From: CBDUXP01 sp965371225 [NCBI: uncultured bacterium]
Lineage (GTDB): Bacteria; Abyssobacteria; SURF-5; CBDUXP01
Reading direction: 5' to 3'
NCBI GenBank assembly: GCA_965371225.1
Contig: CBDUXP010000022.1
Location: forward strand, 1 to 59,050
Length of the DNA: 59,050 nucleotides
Below the pieces are notes generated by a model. It was not told the origin of the DNA and did no database searches. It saw only the letters and a list, made by a program, of their open reading frames with translations. Each line of letters begins with the position of its first letter. Positions within the stretch are counted from its first letter, which is position 1. Below are positions 1 through 8,640 of the stretch, one piece after another. A program made the position numbers and the translations under genes.

Positions 1-417
1 TAGGCTTGTCCGGCCTGCTCACCACGGAGGGCTGTAAAGGTATACGCAAATTCCGAAGAAATTCGGTTCTTCTTGCTGGTCATTGTGGAAGTTAAATGGA
101 AGTTATCATACTGCTCCACAAATTGCAAGAACGCCTAGCGCTTGTGTAAGAAAAGGCACTAAGAGCTGTAAGTCATATTATATGAACAGTTTGTGTATTT
201 TTGCTGTTTGATCGCTGTGGCCCCAGTAAGTTCAGCCCTACCTTAATCTGCACTTGCGTGTGGAGAAACCTAGGCGCACCGACAGGTTTAGGGGGACAGG
301 TCAGTCAAACGGAAGCCATCTGCTCGCCGAGCGGAGCCTGTTCAAATTCGCTGGCAATTCTAAATCTGGTCTCACATGGCGCAGGACCAGGGGAATAGGT
401 CACCTAGCATGACAGCA
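1..417. other. Intergenic region at left edge, no gene seen
   Basis: This stretch lies downstream of the five-gene minus-strand operon. It is relatively A+T-rich compared with the right part of the window. The only open frame (201-398, plus) has no convincing ribosome binding site and a composition that does not look like a protein. I see no RNA gene, repeat or clear terminator. Confidence 0.5.
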
Positions 418-921
418 TCAGGCGTCACCCACGGCAGCCACTTCTCTCAACCATGACCCTGATTCCTGCAGTGTCTCAATCAATAGTTCTGCATATCGAA
501 TCAGAAACTCCTCAGCATGATGAGGTGCACTCGGAAATCGTTCAATCAAGATGTCATAGCCACCACTGGCATAGTCATTAAATATGTCCATCCCAGCGGA
601 TGAAAGTGACGTGCTGTGGTCTGTAGCAATTAGCTTGCTGATCTGAGCGGTGACCTCCTCCTTCTCATGGAGTGTTACCCCGAGATTGCGTAGCTGTGCG
701 AGTATCGTCAGGCCTATCAGCAATCTTGCTCTGCCCTTATACGGTCCGATGAAATAATCAACAAACTCTGTGCTCCTGCTTGCACTACTACTCTTGCGGT
801 TTCCTGCGAGGCCCAGCATCAAACACAGATAGAATAAATCAAAATCCGTACTTAGCGGTTTCTTGCCTCGGATCTTCTTGAAGAACGCACCACGCGCATC
901 ATCCCGTAAACGAAAGGGCAT
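418..921 (-). CDS. Hypothetical 167-residue protein, last gene of the putative defence operon
   Basis: I do not recognise the family with certainty. The protein is small, mixed in charge and probably helical. It has no signal peptide or membrane segment. A motif around residues 25-40 (FDLFYLCLMLGLA) faintly recalls the small helper proteins that accompany DndD-type ATPases in phosphorothioation systems, but this is only a resemblance by eye. Its ATG overlaps the stop of the upstream ATPase gene by one base (TAATG on the minus strand). Translation is therefore probably coupled, and the two proteins probably work together. It is the last gene of the five-gene operon. Confidence 0.75.
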   Translation of the reverse strand: MPFRLRDDARGAFFKKIRGKKPLSTDFDLFYLCLMLGLAGNRKSSSASRSTEFVDYFIGPYKGRARLLIGLTILAQLRNLGVTLHEKEEVTAQISKLIATDHSTSLSSAGMDIFNDYASGGYDILIERFPSAPHHAEEFLIRYAELLIETLQESGSWLREVAAVGDA

Positions 922-2885
922 TAGTCCTCTTCCTCGATGTCAAAGCCAAAGAAGTATTCACGATTCCGCACCAGCACACCGTTCTCAGTCTGCTGGACCC
1001 CATCTTTTGGTAGAGCCGCAATGAGAGGTTCCGTACCGGCCGTCTTCCGAAACAAGGTGAAATAGTCCACATCGCCATCAGCCGCAGCATCAAGCGATTC
1101 AACAAAATATTCTCGCTCCACAGTAATGGTAAGAGCCACGAATTGCTCGCACAACTTCGGCACCAAGGATCCGATCTTCCGCCTTATCTGACCATCAATT
1201 GCTAATGCTGGGCTATCAACCAACAAAGGAAACTGATGCGCGCTTCGATGCAACAGCTCCGTCAAGAACACATATCCAAGAGCAAGCGTTTGGCCCATGC
1301 TTGCACCCGTTCTATCGCTAAGCTGAATTGCCCCCTCCACACTGCTAATACGCACAGGGTCCCTAGCCAGCACATGCTTCAGTGCCGTATTGCAGGACGC
1401 AACAATCGAGCTCTGGATTGCTATCCTGGCTTCGTCATGGGCAACCCGCAATATCTCCTGCAACAACGCAGTCTTCTGCCGTATTTCCAGCGTTTCAGTA
1501 ACTTCTGCAAACTTGTTCTTTGCCTCTTTAAAAAGATGCTTTAGCGCATCCAGACAATACACTTCGTCGTCATCATCCTTTTCACGAGGGCGGTTAATTG
1601 CATCTAGCAGGTCATTCAATTCTTTGCTTTCCACTTCCGCCACGACCAGACCCGCCGCCCACTTTTTGAGTTTTTCATCTCCCCCCTCACCAAGTTGGGC
1701 GCGCAAAACCGACTGCTGGTGCTCAGCTTCATCACGCGCGTTAACGCTTGACCTTAATACGGCCAAACTATCCTCAAAACGCGACACTGAGCCTGGCTCA
1801 TAGCCACTAACGAACGCGCGAACATCCTCCTTCAGTGAGTTGATCACTCCGCTCACGTCTTCTCCAAGATACAGGTCCGCATTTTTAGCGATGGCTCCTC
1901 TTGAGGCTTCATCGAGCGGGCGACCACATATGCAGACAGTCGCTTCCTGAAGTTCTTCAAAGAACTCGCGCGAGGTGTTGGCCGGGAGCTTTAACACGAC
2001 AAGAGACTGTCTCAGAGTACTCAAAGCTGCACGTATCGTTGGGTGCAGCCCCTCCGGTTCACGCAACACTTGCAGAAAGGCTGCCGCCTTTTCGTCCAAT
2101 CGGTCGCTGGTCTTGTCGACGTTGCTCTCTGCAGTCTCTAATTTCTGCTGTAGAGCCGTATCGCTTTTTGTGCGCTCCTTGATGTTCTTCTCTAGAGTCG
2201 CAACCAGTTGAGCAGTCGCATCGAGTTGAGTGCTGGCTTTCTTCCGCGTCTTCCTAACCGTCTCAATGTGGCTCCGCAGCCGCTCTACCCGTGCTTGCTT
2301 TTGCTTCCTATCCCCAGCGGTTCCCTTGCCAGCAGTTTTTGCACGCCTTTGCCACTCAGCCTCGGCTAGGTTCTCAATCTCCCGAAAGAAATACAACTGA
2401 AACAGCGCGTCAATTGCTCTATCCGCCTCCGCCTTCTGGACGTCCATCAGCTCCTCGGCAAACTCGCCATCCAAGATAAAGAGCCGTACAAATTTCTCGT
2501 TAAAGAATGCATATAGCTCCGGTGGTGGGTGCCATCCCTTTTGTATTCCACCACCGGACGAAGTTCTGTAGTATGCCGCCCCTTGTTCGAAATCGAGTTT
2601 AAGCTCAAACGTGAGTAATTTGTCATCAATTCTCAATGTAATGCGAAAGTCGCCATGTGGGTTGGTAGCCTCCGGACGCCTGAAGGAACGTACCTTTTCT
2701 TCATTCCAACGGTCCGCCTCGCCGGACAGGGTAGCTCGAAGCATCCGTAAAGTCGTCGTCTTGCCCGTGCCGTTGGGCATCTGAATCAAGGCTACTTTAC
2801 GAAGGCGCCCCTCTTGCTCCAGTTCAATACTTATATCAGGACATCTTAGACCGTGAGTCTCCCAACCGAGCAACTGAATATTCAT
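921..2885 (-). CDS. SMC/RecN/DndD-like ATPase with internal coiled coil
   Basis: A 654-residue ATPase of the SMC/SbcC/DndD type. The N-terminus carries a Walker A motif (PNGTGKTT, residues 37-44). Residues about 175-270 look coiled-coil. A Cys pair, CICG (318-321), sits near the middle where related proteins carry a hook or hinge. A degenerate ABC signature (GASMGQT, 527-533) is followed by a Walker B-like strand ending in DSPA (554-560). Such proteins bind DNA and use ATP to clamp or move on it. The gene sits 2 bp after the 66-residue gene and overlaps the next gene by 1 bp, so the operon is tight. DndD is the closest named comparison, but no dndBCE genes are present. Function in defence is inferred. 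Confidence 0.85.
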   Translation of the reverse strand: MNIQLLGWETHGLRCPDISIELEQEGRLRKVALIQMPNGTGKTTTLRMLRATLSGEADRWNEEKVRSFRRPEATNPHGDFRITLRIDDKLLTFELKLDFEQGAAYYRTSSGGGIQKGWHPPPELYAFFNEKFVRLFILDGEFAEELMDVQKAEADRAIDALFQLYFFREIENLAEAEWQRRAKTAGKGTAGDRKQKQARVERLRSHIETVRKTRKKASTQLDATAQLVATLEKNIKERTKSDTALQQKLETAESNVDKTSDRLDEKAAAFLQVLREPEGLHPTIRAALSTLRQSLVVLKLPANTSREFFEELQEATVCICGRPLDEASRGAIAKNADLYLGEDVSGVINSLKEDVRAFVSGYEPGSVSRFEDSLAVLRSSVNARDEAEHQQSVLRAQLGEGGDEKLKKWAAGLVVAEVESKELNDLLDAINRPREKDDDDEVYCLDALKHLFKEAKNKFAEVTETLEIRQKTALLQEILRVAHDEARIAIQSSIVASCNTALKHVLARDPVRISSVEGAIQLSDRTGASMGQTLALGYVFLTELLHRSAHQFPLLVDSPALAIDGQIRRKIGSLVPKLCEQFVALTITVEREYFVESLDAAADGDVDYFTLFRKTAGTEPLIAALPKDGVQQTENGVLVRNREYFFGFDIEEED

Positions 2886-2887
2886 GA

Positions 2888-3088
2888 CTATTCTCTCACT
2901 GTCGGTGGAACTAATACTTTTAGGAGTAGGTCTAGACGCTGAGCAACCTCCTCTGCTGACCTGAGGGTGGTCTGACCATTGCTAAGTGACTCTAGCCATG
3001 CGACCAGTCTCGTATAACATTCCTCACCCTGCCCATTGGCTTCGACACTCGACCTCAACGCGGCGAGGACATCCAAATCAAGGCTCAT
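2888..3088 (-). CDS. Small hypothetical protein between helicase and ATPase
   Basis: A 66-residue, mostly helical protein starting MSLDLDVLAALRSS. The ATG at 3088 lies inside the last codons of the helicase gene, giving an 11-bp overlap. The stop is 2 bp before the ATPase start. A longer in-frame start at 3124 exists but would overlap the helicase further. The spacing on both sides argues that it is a real, coupled gene. There is no recognisable domain, Cys cluster or membrane segment. It may be an adaptor between the helicase and the ATPase, but that is a guess. Confidence 0.6.
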   Translation of the reverse strand: MSLDLDVLAALRSSVEANGQGEECYTRLVAWLESLSNGQTTLRSAEEVAQRLDLLLKVLVPPTVRE

Positions 3089-5093
3089 GCTTCTCTCCCG
3101 TTGGTGTTCGCTCCCGGCAGACAAGGGACAGTTCTGTCAACCACGCACACCTTTCAGCGTCCGCGCTAATATGATTGGCCTGTTCTTCTGCTGTGCTTGC
3201 GCGAACAAAGTCCACTATCCGTGAGCGCTTCTCTGGCTCTGCAGGCGAAGTACGTAGGCATCGTCCGATACGCTGTATGGTTTCTAATCGTGTTCGATCG
3301 GACGATACCAAGATAATGTGCCGCAGCGCTGGAATGTCTATTCCTTGGGACAGCCTATGACACGTTATCAGGCAATCAATCTCCCCTGCAGCAAAATCCA
3401 GTAAGTGGACGCGTGCCTCGCCAGAGAAGAACTTTCGAAAGCGGTGGGTCACTCCATGTATGGCCTCGTAAAAAGACTCGCCGAACTCTTGAGTGGCGAC
3501 GAACACTATGGCTCCCTGCAGCACCTCAGGATGTGTTTCCAGGTACTCGCGAAATATATGCGGCTTATTCTCGGCAGTTTTGTACACCAGCGACAAATCT
3601 CGCCAAATCTCTTCCTGTGGCATAGGGTTGCCCTCACGCTTTCTGACAGCGGCTTTCATGTATACCTTCTGAAGTCTCCTTTTATCTCCTTCAGTCAGCT
3701 CGTATGGCAGCGGATCATAGTCGAACTCGCACAATATTCCCCGCTTAATCGCATCTTCTAGGTGGAACTGAAAAAGCACAGGCCCGACCTCCTGCAGGAT
3801 AAAGTCAGTGCCGACGGCATCGTGTTCGCGTTCCGGGGTCGCACTTAGACCCAGCCGATATTTGAATCCTTTATGAGTTCCTGCCAAATGTTTAATATTG
3901 CCGGAGCTCCCAAAACCATGCACCTCATCATGAACTATCAGCACAGAAGAGCGGTTCGCCTCGGGTAACCATGTAAATAGGTGATTGAGTTCGGACCGGC
4001 TTATAAGAAGGACAGCACCATCAGGATTTAGCGCGAATCGTTCCGCCTCATGATGTTGCCTACCGTAATGCCGGTATACACGCCATGGTTCATCCCTTGC
4101 GAGGGTCCAAGCCAAGATCTCGTTTGACCACTGGTCCAGCAAGGGGTTTCCATCTGTACAAACAATTGCTCCAGAAATCTCACCGATATCTACTAACCGC
4201 GTCAAGATCATCATTGCCGTGCGAGTTTTTCCCGTACCCGTTGCCATTTCTAGCACACCACACTTAGCGTGGAGGAATGCACTCAGCGCGTCCTCTTGAT
4301 GGCGCCACTTGGCGTCGGGAACCGCATCATCCTTGGGAGGTGTTGAACCTGTTGATACCGCCCCTGAGTAGCTTGCGGCGCGTTCTCTAATGAGTTCCAG
4401 ACTTTCTTCGGAGAGGGTTCTGATTATCAGACCACCTGCCTTGTTCCTCCATGTCTCATCGAATTGCGAATTTTTCTGTTCGACTCGTTCCATTTCGGAC
4501 GGGATCCAACTTCGAAATACATCCACCGATTCGTAATTGCGTCTGTGACCCCCTTCAGTTTCATTTGCAGATCCAGCAAACGCTATCTTGTGACCGGACA
4601 GAAGATGGAAGATGCCAAACTTCTCATGATACATTCCTGGATCCTCGACATGTTCAGCGAACGCGAACTGAATGTTGACCTTATCGTTCGCGACCAACCA
4701 CGCGAATAACTCCAGTCGAAGCTGTTCATCTGTTGGCGTTTCCTGAAGCCTGTAGGCCCCTTGAATTATCCTATCTGCCGCGATGCGACGTAGCGCGTCG
4801 CGTTCCTCTTCGTTCGTAGCCTTCGTTAGAACTTCCTTATCCTGCCGTGAAAGCTCGGGAGCTATAACAAGGCGGATGCTACAGTCATCTGCCCGCACAA
4901 TGCGTGGAAGAATTCCCGTCCAACGCACTAAGGCTGCACTTGAAAAGTACGCTGCTGCCCGATCATATCTAGCGCTTGCTTCAAGGCATGGGAAGAAAAA
5001 CGCCTTCCCAATGTCGTCTTGCCCACTTCTATAATGGGAATTTATGCCTTGCAACTGTTCAGGAAGGTCGGTAGGCGTATTGCTGTATGGCAT
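3078..5093 (-). CDS. PLD-family nuclease-like domain fused to superfamily 2 DEAD-type helicase
   Basis: A 671-residue two-part protein. Residues about 20-240 look like a phospholipase D-type domain: HEKF at 156-159, then SANETE at 175-180, the HxK...N...E pattern typical of PLD modules fused to helicases. Residues about 260-650 form a superfamily 2 helicase: Walker A GTGKT (286-290), motif II HDEVH (388-392), motif III SATPE (417-421) and motif VI QRIGRCLR near the C-terminus. Related fusions occur in restriction and defence systems, where they move on DNA and cut it. Only one HxK motif is visible, so an active nuclease would need to dimerise. It lies 76 bp after the sigma-like gene and overlaps the next small gene. 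Confidence 0.88.
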   Translation of the reverse strand: MPYSNTPTDLPEQLQGINSHYRSGQDDIGKAFFFPCLEASARYDRAAAYFSSAALVRWTGILPRIVRADDCSIRLVIAPELSRQDKEVLTKATNEEERDALRRIAADRIIQGAYRLQETPTDEQLRLELFAWLVANDKVNIQFAFAEHVEDPGMYHEKFGIFHLLSGHKIAFAGSANETEGGHRRNYESVDVFRSWIPSEMERVEQKNSQFDETWRNKAGGLIIRTLSEESLELIRERAASYSGAVSTGSTPPKDDAVPDAKWRHQEDALSAFLHAKCGVLEMATGTGKTRTAMMILTRLVDIGEISGAIVCTDGNPLLDQWSNEILAWTLARDEPWRVYRHYGRQHHEAERFALNPDGAVLLISRSELNHLFTWLPEANRSSVLIVHDEVHGFGSSGNIKHLAGTHKGFKYRLGLSATPEREHDAVGTDFILQEVGPVLFQFHLEDAIKRGILCEFDYDPLPYELTEGDKRRLQKVYMKAAVRKREGNPMPQEEIWRDLSLVYKTAENKPHIFREYLETHPEVLQGAIVFVATQEFGESFYEAIHGVTHRFRKFFSGEARVHLLDFAAGEIDCLITCHRLSQGIDIPALRHIILVSSDRTRLETIQRIGRCLRTSPAEPEKRSRIVDFVRASTAEEQANHISADAERCAWLTELSLVCRERTPTGEKHEP

Positions 5094-5169
5094 AAATGCT
5101 GCGGTGGCACCCTAGTCGCCGGAGCTATTGGTGACAGCTTCGCAAAGCTGGCAAATACGCTCTTCTACG

Positions 5170-7770
5170 TCATGACTCGAATGTTTGCTCCAGCCAGGTG
5201 AACGTCTCTTGGCGTTGTTTCTTTCGTCTATTCAGGCGCATGGTCTCAAGAAGAGATTCTAGGGAGTCCTCCTCTCTGTCGGTATTCGTGACCCTTTGAC
5301 CGTTGCGTGGCGACGTACCGTGGGAATCCAATAGCGCGTCAACGAGCTGTGTCAGTTCTTGGGTCTGAACCCAACCCAAGCGGTCTAGCGGTACTGTTCT
5401 CACTAAACGAGATAGGTGGAGGTATTGGTCTACCTGTGTCCAGTCTGCGGCGTGGTTCGCGCCGAGCACTTGTCCGAAGAGCACCAGATTTTTCTCGAGT
5501 GTCCCGCCAGTTAGATGTACTTGCTGCCATGTGCCAGAACTTTCAGCACTATCGATTAGTAACAGGAGCGCAAGTATAGAGCTCACTCCATGGCTGTCCA
5601 CGCGGTTACCTAGCAACAGATTTAGCCGCATCCAGTTGATGCACCGCGCTTCTCGTAACCAACGCATAGCTGCATACAGCTCCCGCGGTGTCGGCAACTC
5701 ATGTGTCAACGAGTGCCGTCTGTCCTGTTCAAGGTGATACCGCATTTCGTTGTGGACGATGTCGCACCATTTCTCCCGCGTGTCATGTTTTGCCGGCCAA
5801 GAATTGGGCTTAGCCGCGACTAACAAACTTTGATAGATTTCGAGGCGCGAAGAATCTCGAGCCCACTGGCACCACCGCATTTCCATACCCGGCTGCCAGG
5901 TCGGGTACATTCCATAGTTCTCACCTGCGAAACGGGACATTACATAGAGACGGCAATCCTCTTCTGTCAGCAAATCAGTCGCGTGCCTTATATACTCTCT
6001 TAGGCACGCTACGCGTTTCGTCAAAGCCCAAACACCAGGTGCTAATTTGAAGAACTCACAGCTGCCATAGAGCAAGCCAACGCTTCCTAACGCCAGAGGC
6101 ATGCCTGGTAGGTTCTTGATTTCATCCCGAATCTCCGACAGGTGGCACACCCCACCCTTACGATCCAGGATCGCGGCAAGAATGCCTATGCCCGTGTTAC
6201 GTTCTTCCACAGGTTCTATCTCGCATTCAGATAACTGTGCGCTGATTATCTCCTGCCAGTGCTCCTCCGAAGTCCTATGCATTTCTGATTGGCCCTTCGA
6301 TTCCCCAATTTCAAGGGTCGCCCATCCCATACCTCCAAGGCTCACAAACAGGTGTGGTGCACCAGACAAACTGATAAGGAGATCGCGAAGACTGCACTTC
6401 TCGTCGCGAGACTTTTCATTGTGCAGTTGGAGGAGTTCTGCTTCCAGTTGCGGTACGCCGACTTCGCTAAGGATTCTGTGTAATCGGACGGCTCGCCGAG
6501 CACGCGGGCCAAGATGCCCCAACACCGCATAGTCTTTATACTCATGGATATCCAGCTGCTGATGTATTGCCGCACGAGCAGACTCTTGTGAGACGTTTAG
6601 GGTTTCTGCAAGATGGCTAACTCGCATGGGGAATTTTCTAGCCCCATCTCCAGAGCACAGAAGTGTCAACCTGCTTGAAGCCTGAGCCACCTCATCCGCA
6701 TCACAGTACGTATTGAACCAACATTGGTCCCGCCTGACATAAGTAGCATCAAGCCAACCTCTAAGATTGCCGTAGTAAACTTGTATCATTAGTCTGGCCA
6801 TTCCAGGCAGGTCTGATTTTCTTATTTTCGACATATGCGAAGAGTGAATCACTAGTTTGGACCCCGCTAGAAGAGCCCAGATGTCATCTTGCATCATACT
6901 GAGCCGAACAGGGATAGCAGAGGCTTGCGTGGCCCGTTTCAGTTTCAATAGGGTCTTGCCTTCTATTTGGCGAACGCGCTCTCTTGTTAGTCCGATGAGT
7001 GTCCCTATTTCCTCCAGAGTTCTCGGAGTATTCTCTTCCAACCCAAATCGGTAACGTAGAATGTCGCGCTCTCTTTCTTCAAGAGTATCCAACCAGGCGT
7101 CCGCCCATTTTTCCTGCTTAACGGCCTGACAAAGTATTTCTAGTAACAAACCGCGTGAATCCGAAAGCCAGGAAGATATCGAGATCAGAACAATCTCGCT
7201 ATCCACAGAACTCTCGCGCCAGCATCGAAATTCCTCGTCCGAGGCAACCGTAAGCCAGTCAAGCGGGAAATTGCCGTCCAAACAAAGACCCGCTGCTAGA
7301 AGGCAAGTATTGAAATTCCCTGAAGTCAGGTCAAACGTACGACGCGTAATTTCTCTAGCGGCCAACTGTCGCGCCACACTCGTATCCCACCACCCGAGTT
7401 CACTAATGGGCTTGCTCTCTTCTATAAGGCGTTCAAGTGTATCCAAGGCCATGAAAAATTCCCGGGAGTAGGGAGAAGCCGAACGCACTGCACAAACCGA
7501 GGGGACGACAGCAAGATGCTCAACGGGAACCCCGATCAGATGAGTTAATTCGTCGTCAGAGTATGGACATGCTCCCTGGGTGATTTGGGTGTACTCGCCG
7601 CAGTAATCCTGAAGGCAGGGTGTAATTTGTCGGATGTCCATAGATGACATTGCCCGTTTCATCTGCGCCTTGGGTGCATGGTTGCCTAGATTTTGGCGAC
7701 GCTCCCACAAGGAATCCGACGTCGTCCGCACCAAGTACGGCAGAGGGGTCCCCGTTTGTATGCGAATCAT
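5170..7770 (-). CDS. Large protein with internal sigma-70 region 4 domain
   Basis: About 866 residues. A segment near residues 224-280 is a clear sigma-70 region 4: [18 protein letters not shown], then an [17 protein letters not shown] helix-turn-helix. No region 2 is visible, so it is unlikely to be a normal sigma factor. A later stretch ([10 protein letters not shown]) may be another helix-turn-helix. The remaining 600 or so residues are unrecognised. It is the first gene of the operon and may act as DNA-binding regulator or target-recognition subunit. The start is uncertain: 7770 is the first ATG, an in-frame TTG lies at 7824, and ATG 7662 is preceded by AAGG. None has a strong ribosome binding site. 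Confidence 0.78.
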   Translation of the reverse strand: MIRIQTGTPLPYLVRTTSDSLWERRQNLGNHAPKAQMKRAMSSMDIRQITPCLQDYCGEYTQITQGACPYSDDELTHLIGVPVEHLAVVPSVCAVRSASPYSREFFMALDTLERLIEESKPISELGWWDTSVARQLAAREITRRTFDLTSGNFNTCLLAAGLCLDGNFPLDWLTVASDEEFRCWRESSVDSEIVLISISSWLSDSRGLLLEILCQAVKQEKWADAWLDTLEERERDILRYRFGLEENTPRTLEEIGTLIGLTRERVRQIEGKTLLKLKRATQASAIPVRLSMMQDDIWALLAGSKLVIHSSHMSKIRKSDLPGMARLMIQVYYGNLRGWLDATYVRRDQCWFNTYCDADEVAQASSRLTLLCSGDGARKFPMRVSHLAETLNVSQESARAAIHQQLDIHEYKDYAVLGHLGPRARRAVRLHRILSEVGVPQLEAELLQLHNEKSRDEKCSLRDLLISLSGAPHLFVSLGGMGWATLEIGESKGQSEMHRTSEEHWQEIISAQLSECEIEPVEERNTGIGILAAILDRKGGVCHLSEIRDEIKNLPGMPLALGSVGLLYGSCEFFKLAPGVWALTKRVACLREYIRHATDLLTEEDCRLYVMSRFAGENYGMYPTWQPGMEMRWCQWARDSSRLEIYQSLLVAAKPNSWPAKHDTREKWCDIVHNEMRYHLEQDRRHSLTHELPTPRELYAAMRWLREARCINWMRLNLLLGNRVDSHGVSSILALLLLIDSAESSGTWQQVHLTGGTLEKNLVLFGQVLGANHAADWTQVDQYLHLSRLVRTVPLDRLGWVQTQELTQLVDALLDSHGTSPRNGQRVTNTDREEDSLESLLETMRLNRRKKQRQETFTWLEQTFES

Positions 7771-7925
7771 ATTAGATGGCAAAGTAGGCGTGAACTGTGC
7801 CACCTGGCCACATATCCGACTCAAACAATGGGAACCATGCGCATGGGGGGCTGCGCACGTGTCCGAGCATTTCGTGAATCTGCTATTCAGCGAACAGTCT
7901 ACGAGGACAAGCGGGGCCCCCTCTC

Positions 7926-7943
7926 AGGACTCGAACCAATATT
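7926..7943 (-). repeat. tRNA 3'-end-like 18-bp repeat, copy 1 (possible att remnant)
   Basis: The plus-strand 18-mer AGGACTCGAACCAATATT differs at one position from the 18-mer at 14500-14517. On the minus strand it reads TGGTTCGAGTCCT, like a tRNA T arm, followed by a G-rich stretch resembling an acceptor 3' strand. No full tRNA can be folded here. It may be a recombination scar, but T-arm consensus similarity alone could explain it. Confidence 0.35.
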
Positions 7944-7961
7944 ACGCGGTTGCAATAGCAG

Positions 7962-7980
7962 GTGCCGGGATACCCGGCAC
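7962..7980. repeat. Perfect inverted repeat, 8-bp stem
   Basis: GTGCCGGG - ATA - CCCGGCAC forms a perfect 8-bp stem with a 3-base loop. It is followed on the plus strand by a pyrimidine-rich stretch. It could be a protein-binding operator or a recombinase-related site between the divergent operons. A terminator is less likely, because no gene ends nearby on the plus strand. Confidence 0.5.
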
Positions 7981-8180
7981 GCCCTCTCCCCTCCCGCATT
8001 GCCCATTCTGCCTGCTAGGTCAGTGAATTGAGCGCGGCGAGCACACCCTGGTAACCGCTCAGGGGCACCGCCCCCGCGAACCGCCTTCTTATCGGGCCTC
8101 ACTCCTGGCTATCTCTGGCCGGGTATGCCCTCATGTCCAGAGAGGGTGGCCGATGGTGGTCACACGGAAAGGAGAGGACT

Positions 8181-8636
8181 ATGGGCACAAGCTTGGCAGG
8201 GCGTGTGCAGCTGCTGCAGAAGATGAATAGTGGAGAACTCGCGGGCAGGTACGAGGAGCTCTTTGGTGAAGCGCCGCGACGGCGGCACAAGGAGTGGCTG
8301 CGGCGGCGGATCGCGTGGGAGTTACAGGCGCGGGAGCTGGGTGGTCTGACTGAAGATGATCGGGCGCGCATCCGGGCCTTGGCGACCGAGCATGATCCCT
8401 TCACACGAGAGGCCACGAAGCCACGGCGGAAGGGGCAGCCAACACCCAAAGCCAAGACCGTGCGTCCGCGCTTGGGCACGGTGATAGAACGCGAGTACCG
8501 AGGCGTGACGCATGAGTTGACGGTCGTGGAAGGCGGCTTCCTATACCGCGGACAGGTCTACCGATCGCTGACGATGCTGGCGAAACACATCACGGGGGCG
8601 CACTGGAATGGGCCCCTCTTCTTCGGGCTGCGGTAG
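8181..8636 (+). CDS. DUF2924 family protein
   Basis: A 151-residue protein of the DUF2924 family. The C-terminal half has the family pattern: LGTVIEREYRGVTHELTV, a GFLYRGQVYRSL stretch, and the ending ITGAHWNGPLFFGL. Members are typically encoded just upstream of large serine recombinases in prophage-like elements. The molecular role is not established. The start at 8181 was chosen because AAGGAGAGG precedes it at the usual distance; an upstream in-frame ATG at 8133 lacks one. The stop is 4 bp before the recombinase start, so the two are probably cotranscribed. Confidence 0.88.
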   Translation: MGTSLAGRVQLLQKMNSGELAGRYEELFGEAPRRRHKEWLRRRIAWELQARELGGLTEDDRARIRALATEHDPFTREATKPRRKGQPTPKAKTVRPRLGTVIEREYRGVTHELTVVEGGFLYRGQVYRSLTMLAKHITGAHWNGPLFFGLR

Positions 8637-8640
8637 CGCC

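Larger units (their letters stand above)
7771..8180. other. Intergenic region between divergent operons
   Basis: This region separates the minus-strand defence-like operon from the plus-strand recombinase cassette, so promoters for both should lie here. I could not pick a convincing -35/-10 pair. It contains the tRNA T-arm-like sequence at 7926-7943 and a perfect inverted repeat at 7962-7980, annotated separately. Composition shifts here from the lower G+C of the left operon to the higher G+C of the recombinase genes. Confidence 0.5.

Noticed and set aside
201-398. 65-codon frame at the left edge
   Set aside because: No ribosome binding site, no protein-like motif, and it lies in a region without other coding signals.
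7900-7960. A third full tRNA gene
   Set aside because: Only T-arm and acceptor-like pieces are present. No D arm or anticodon arm can be folded.
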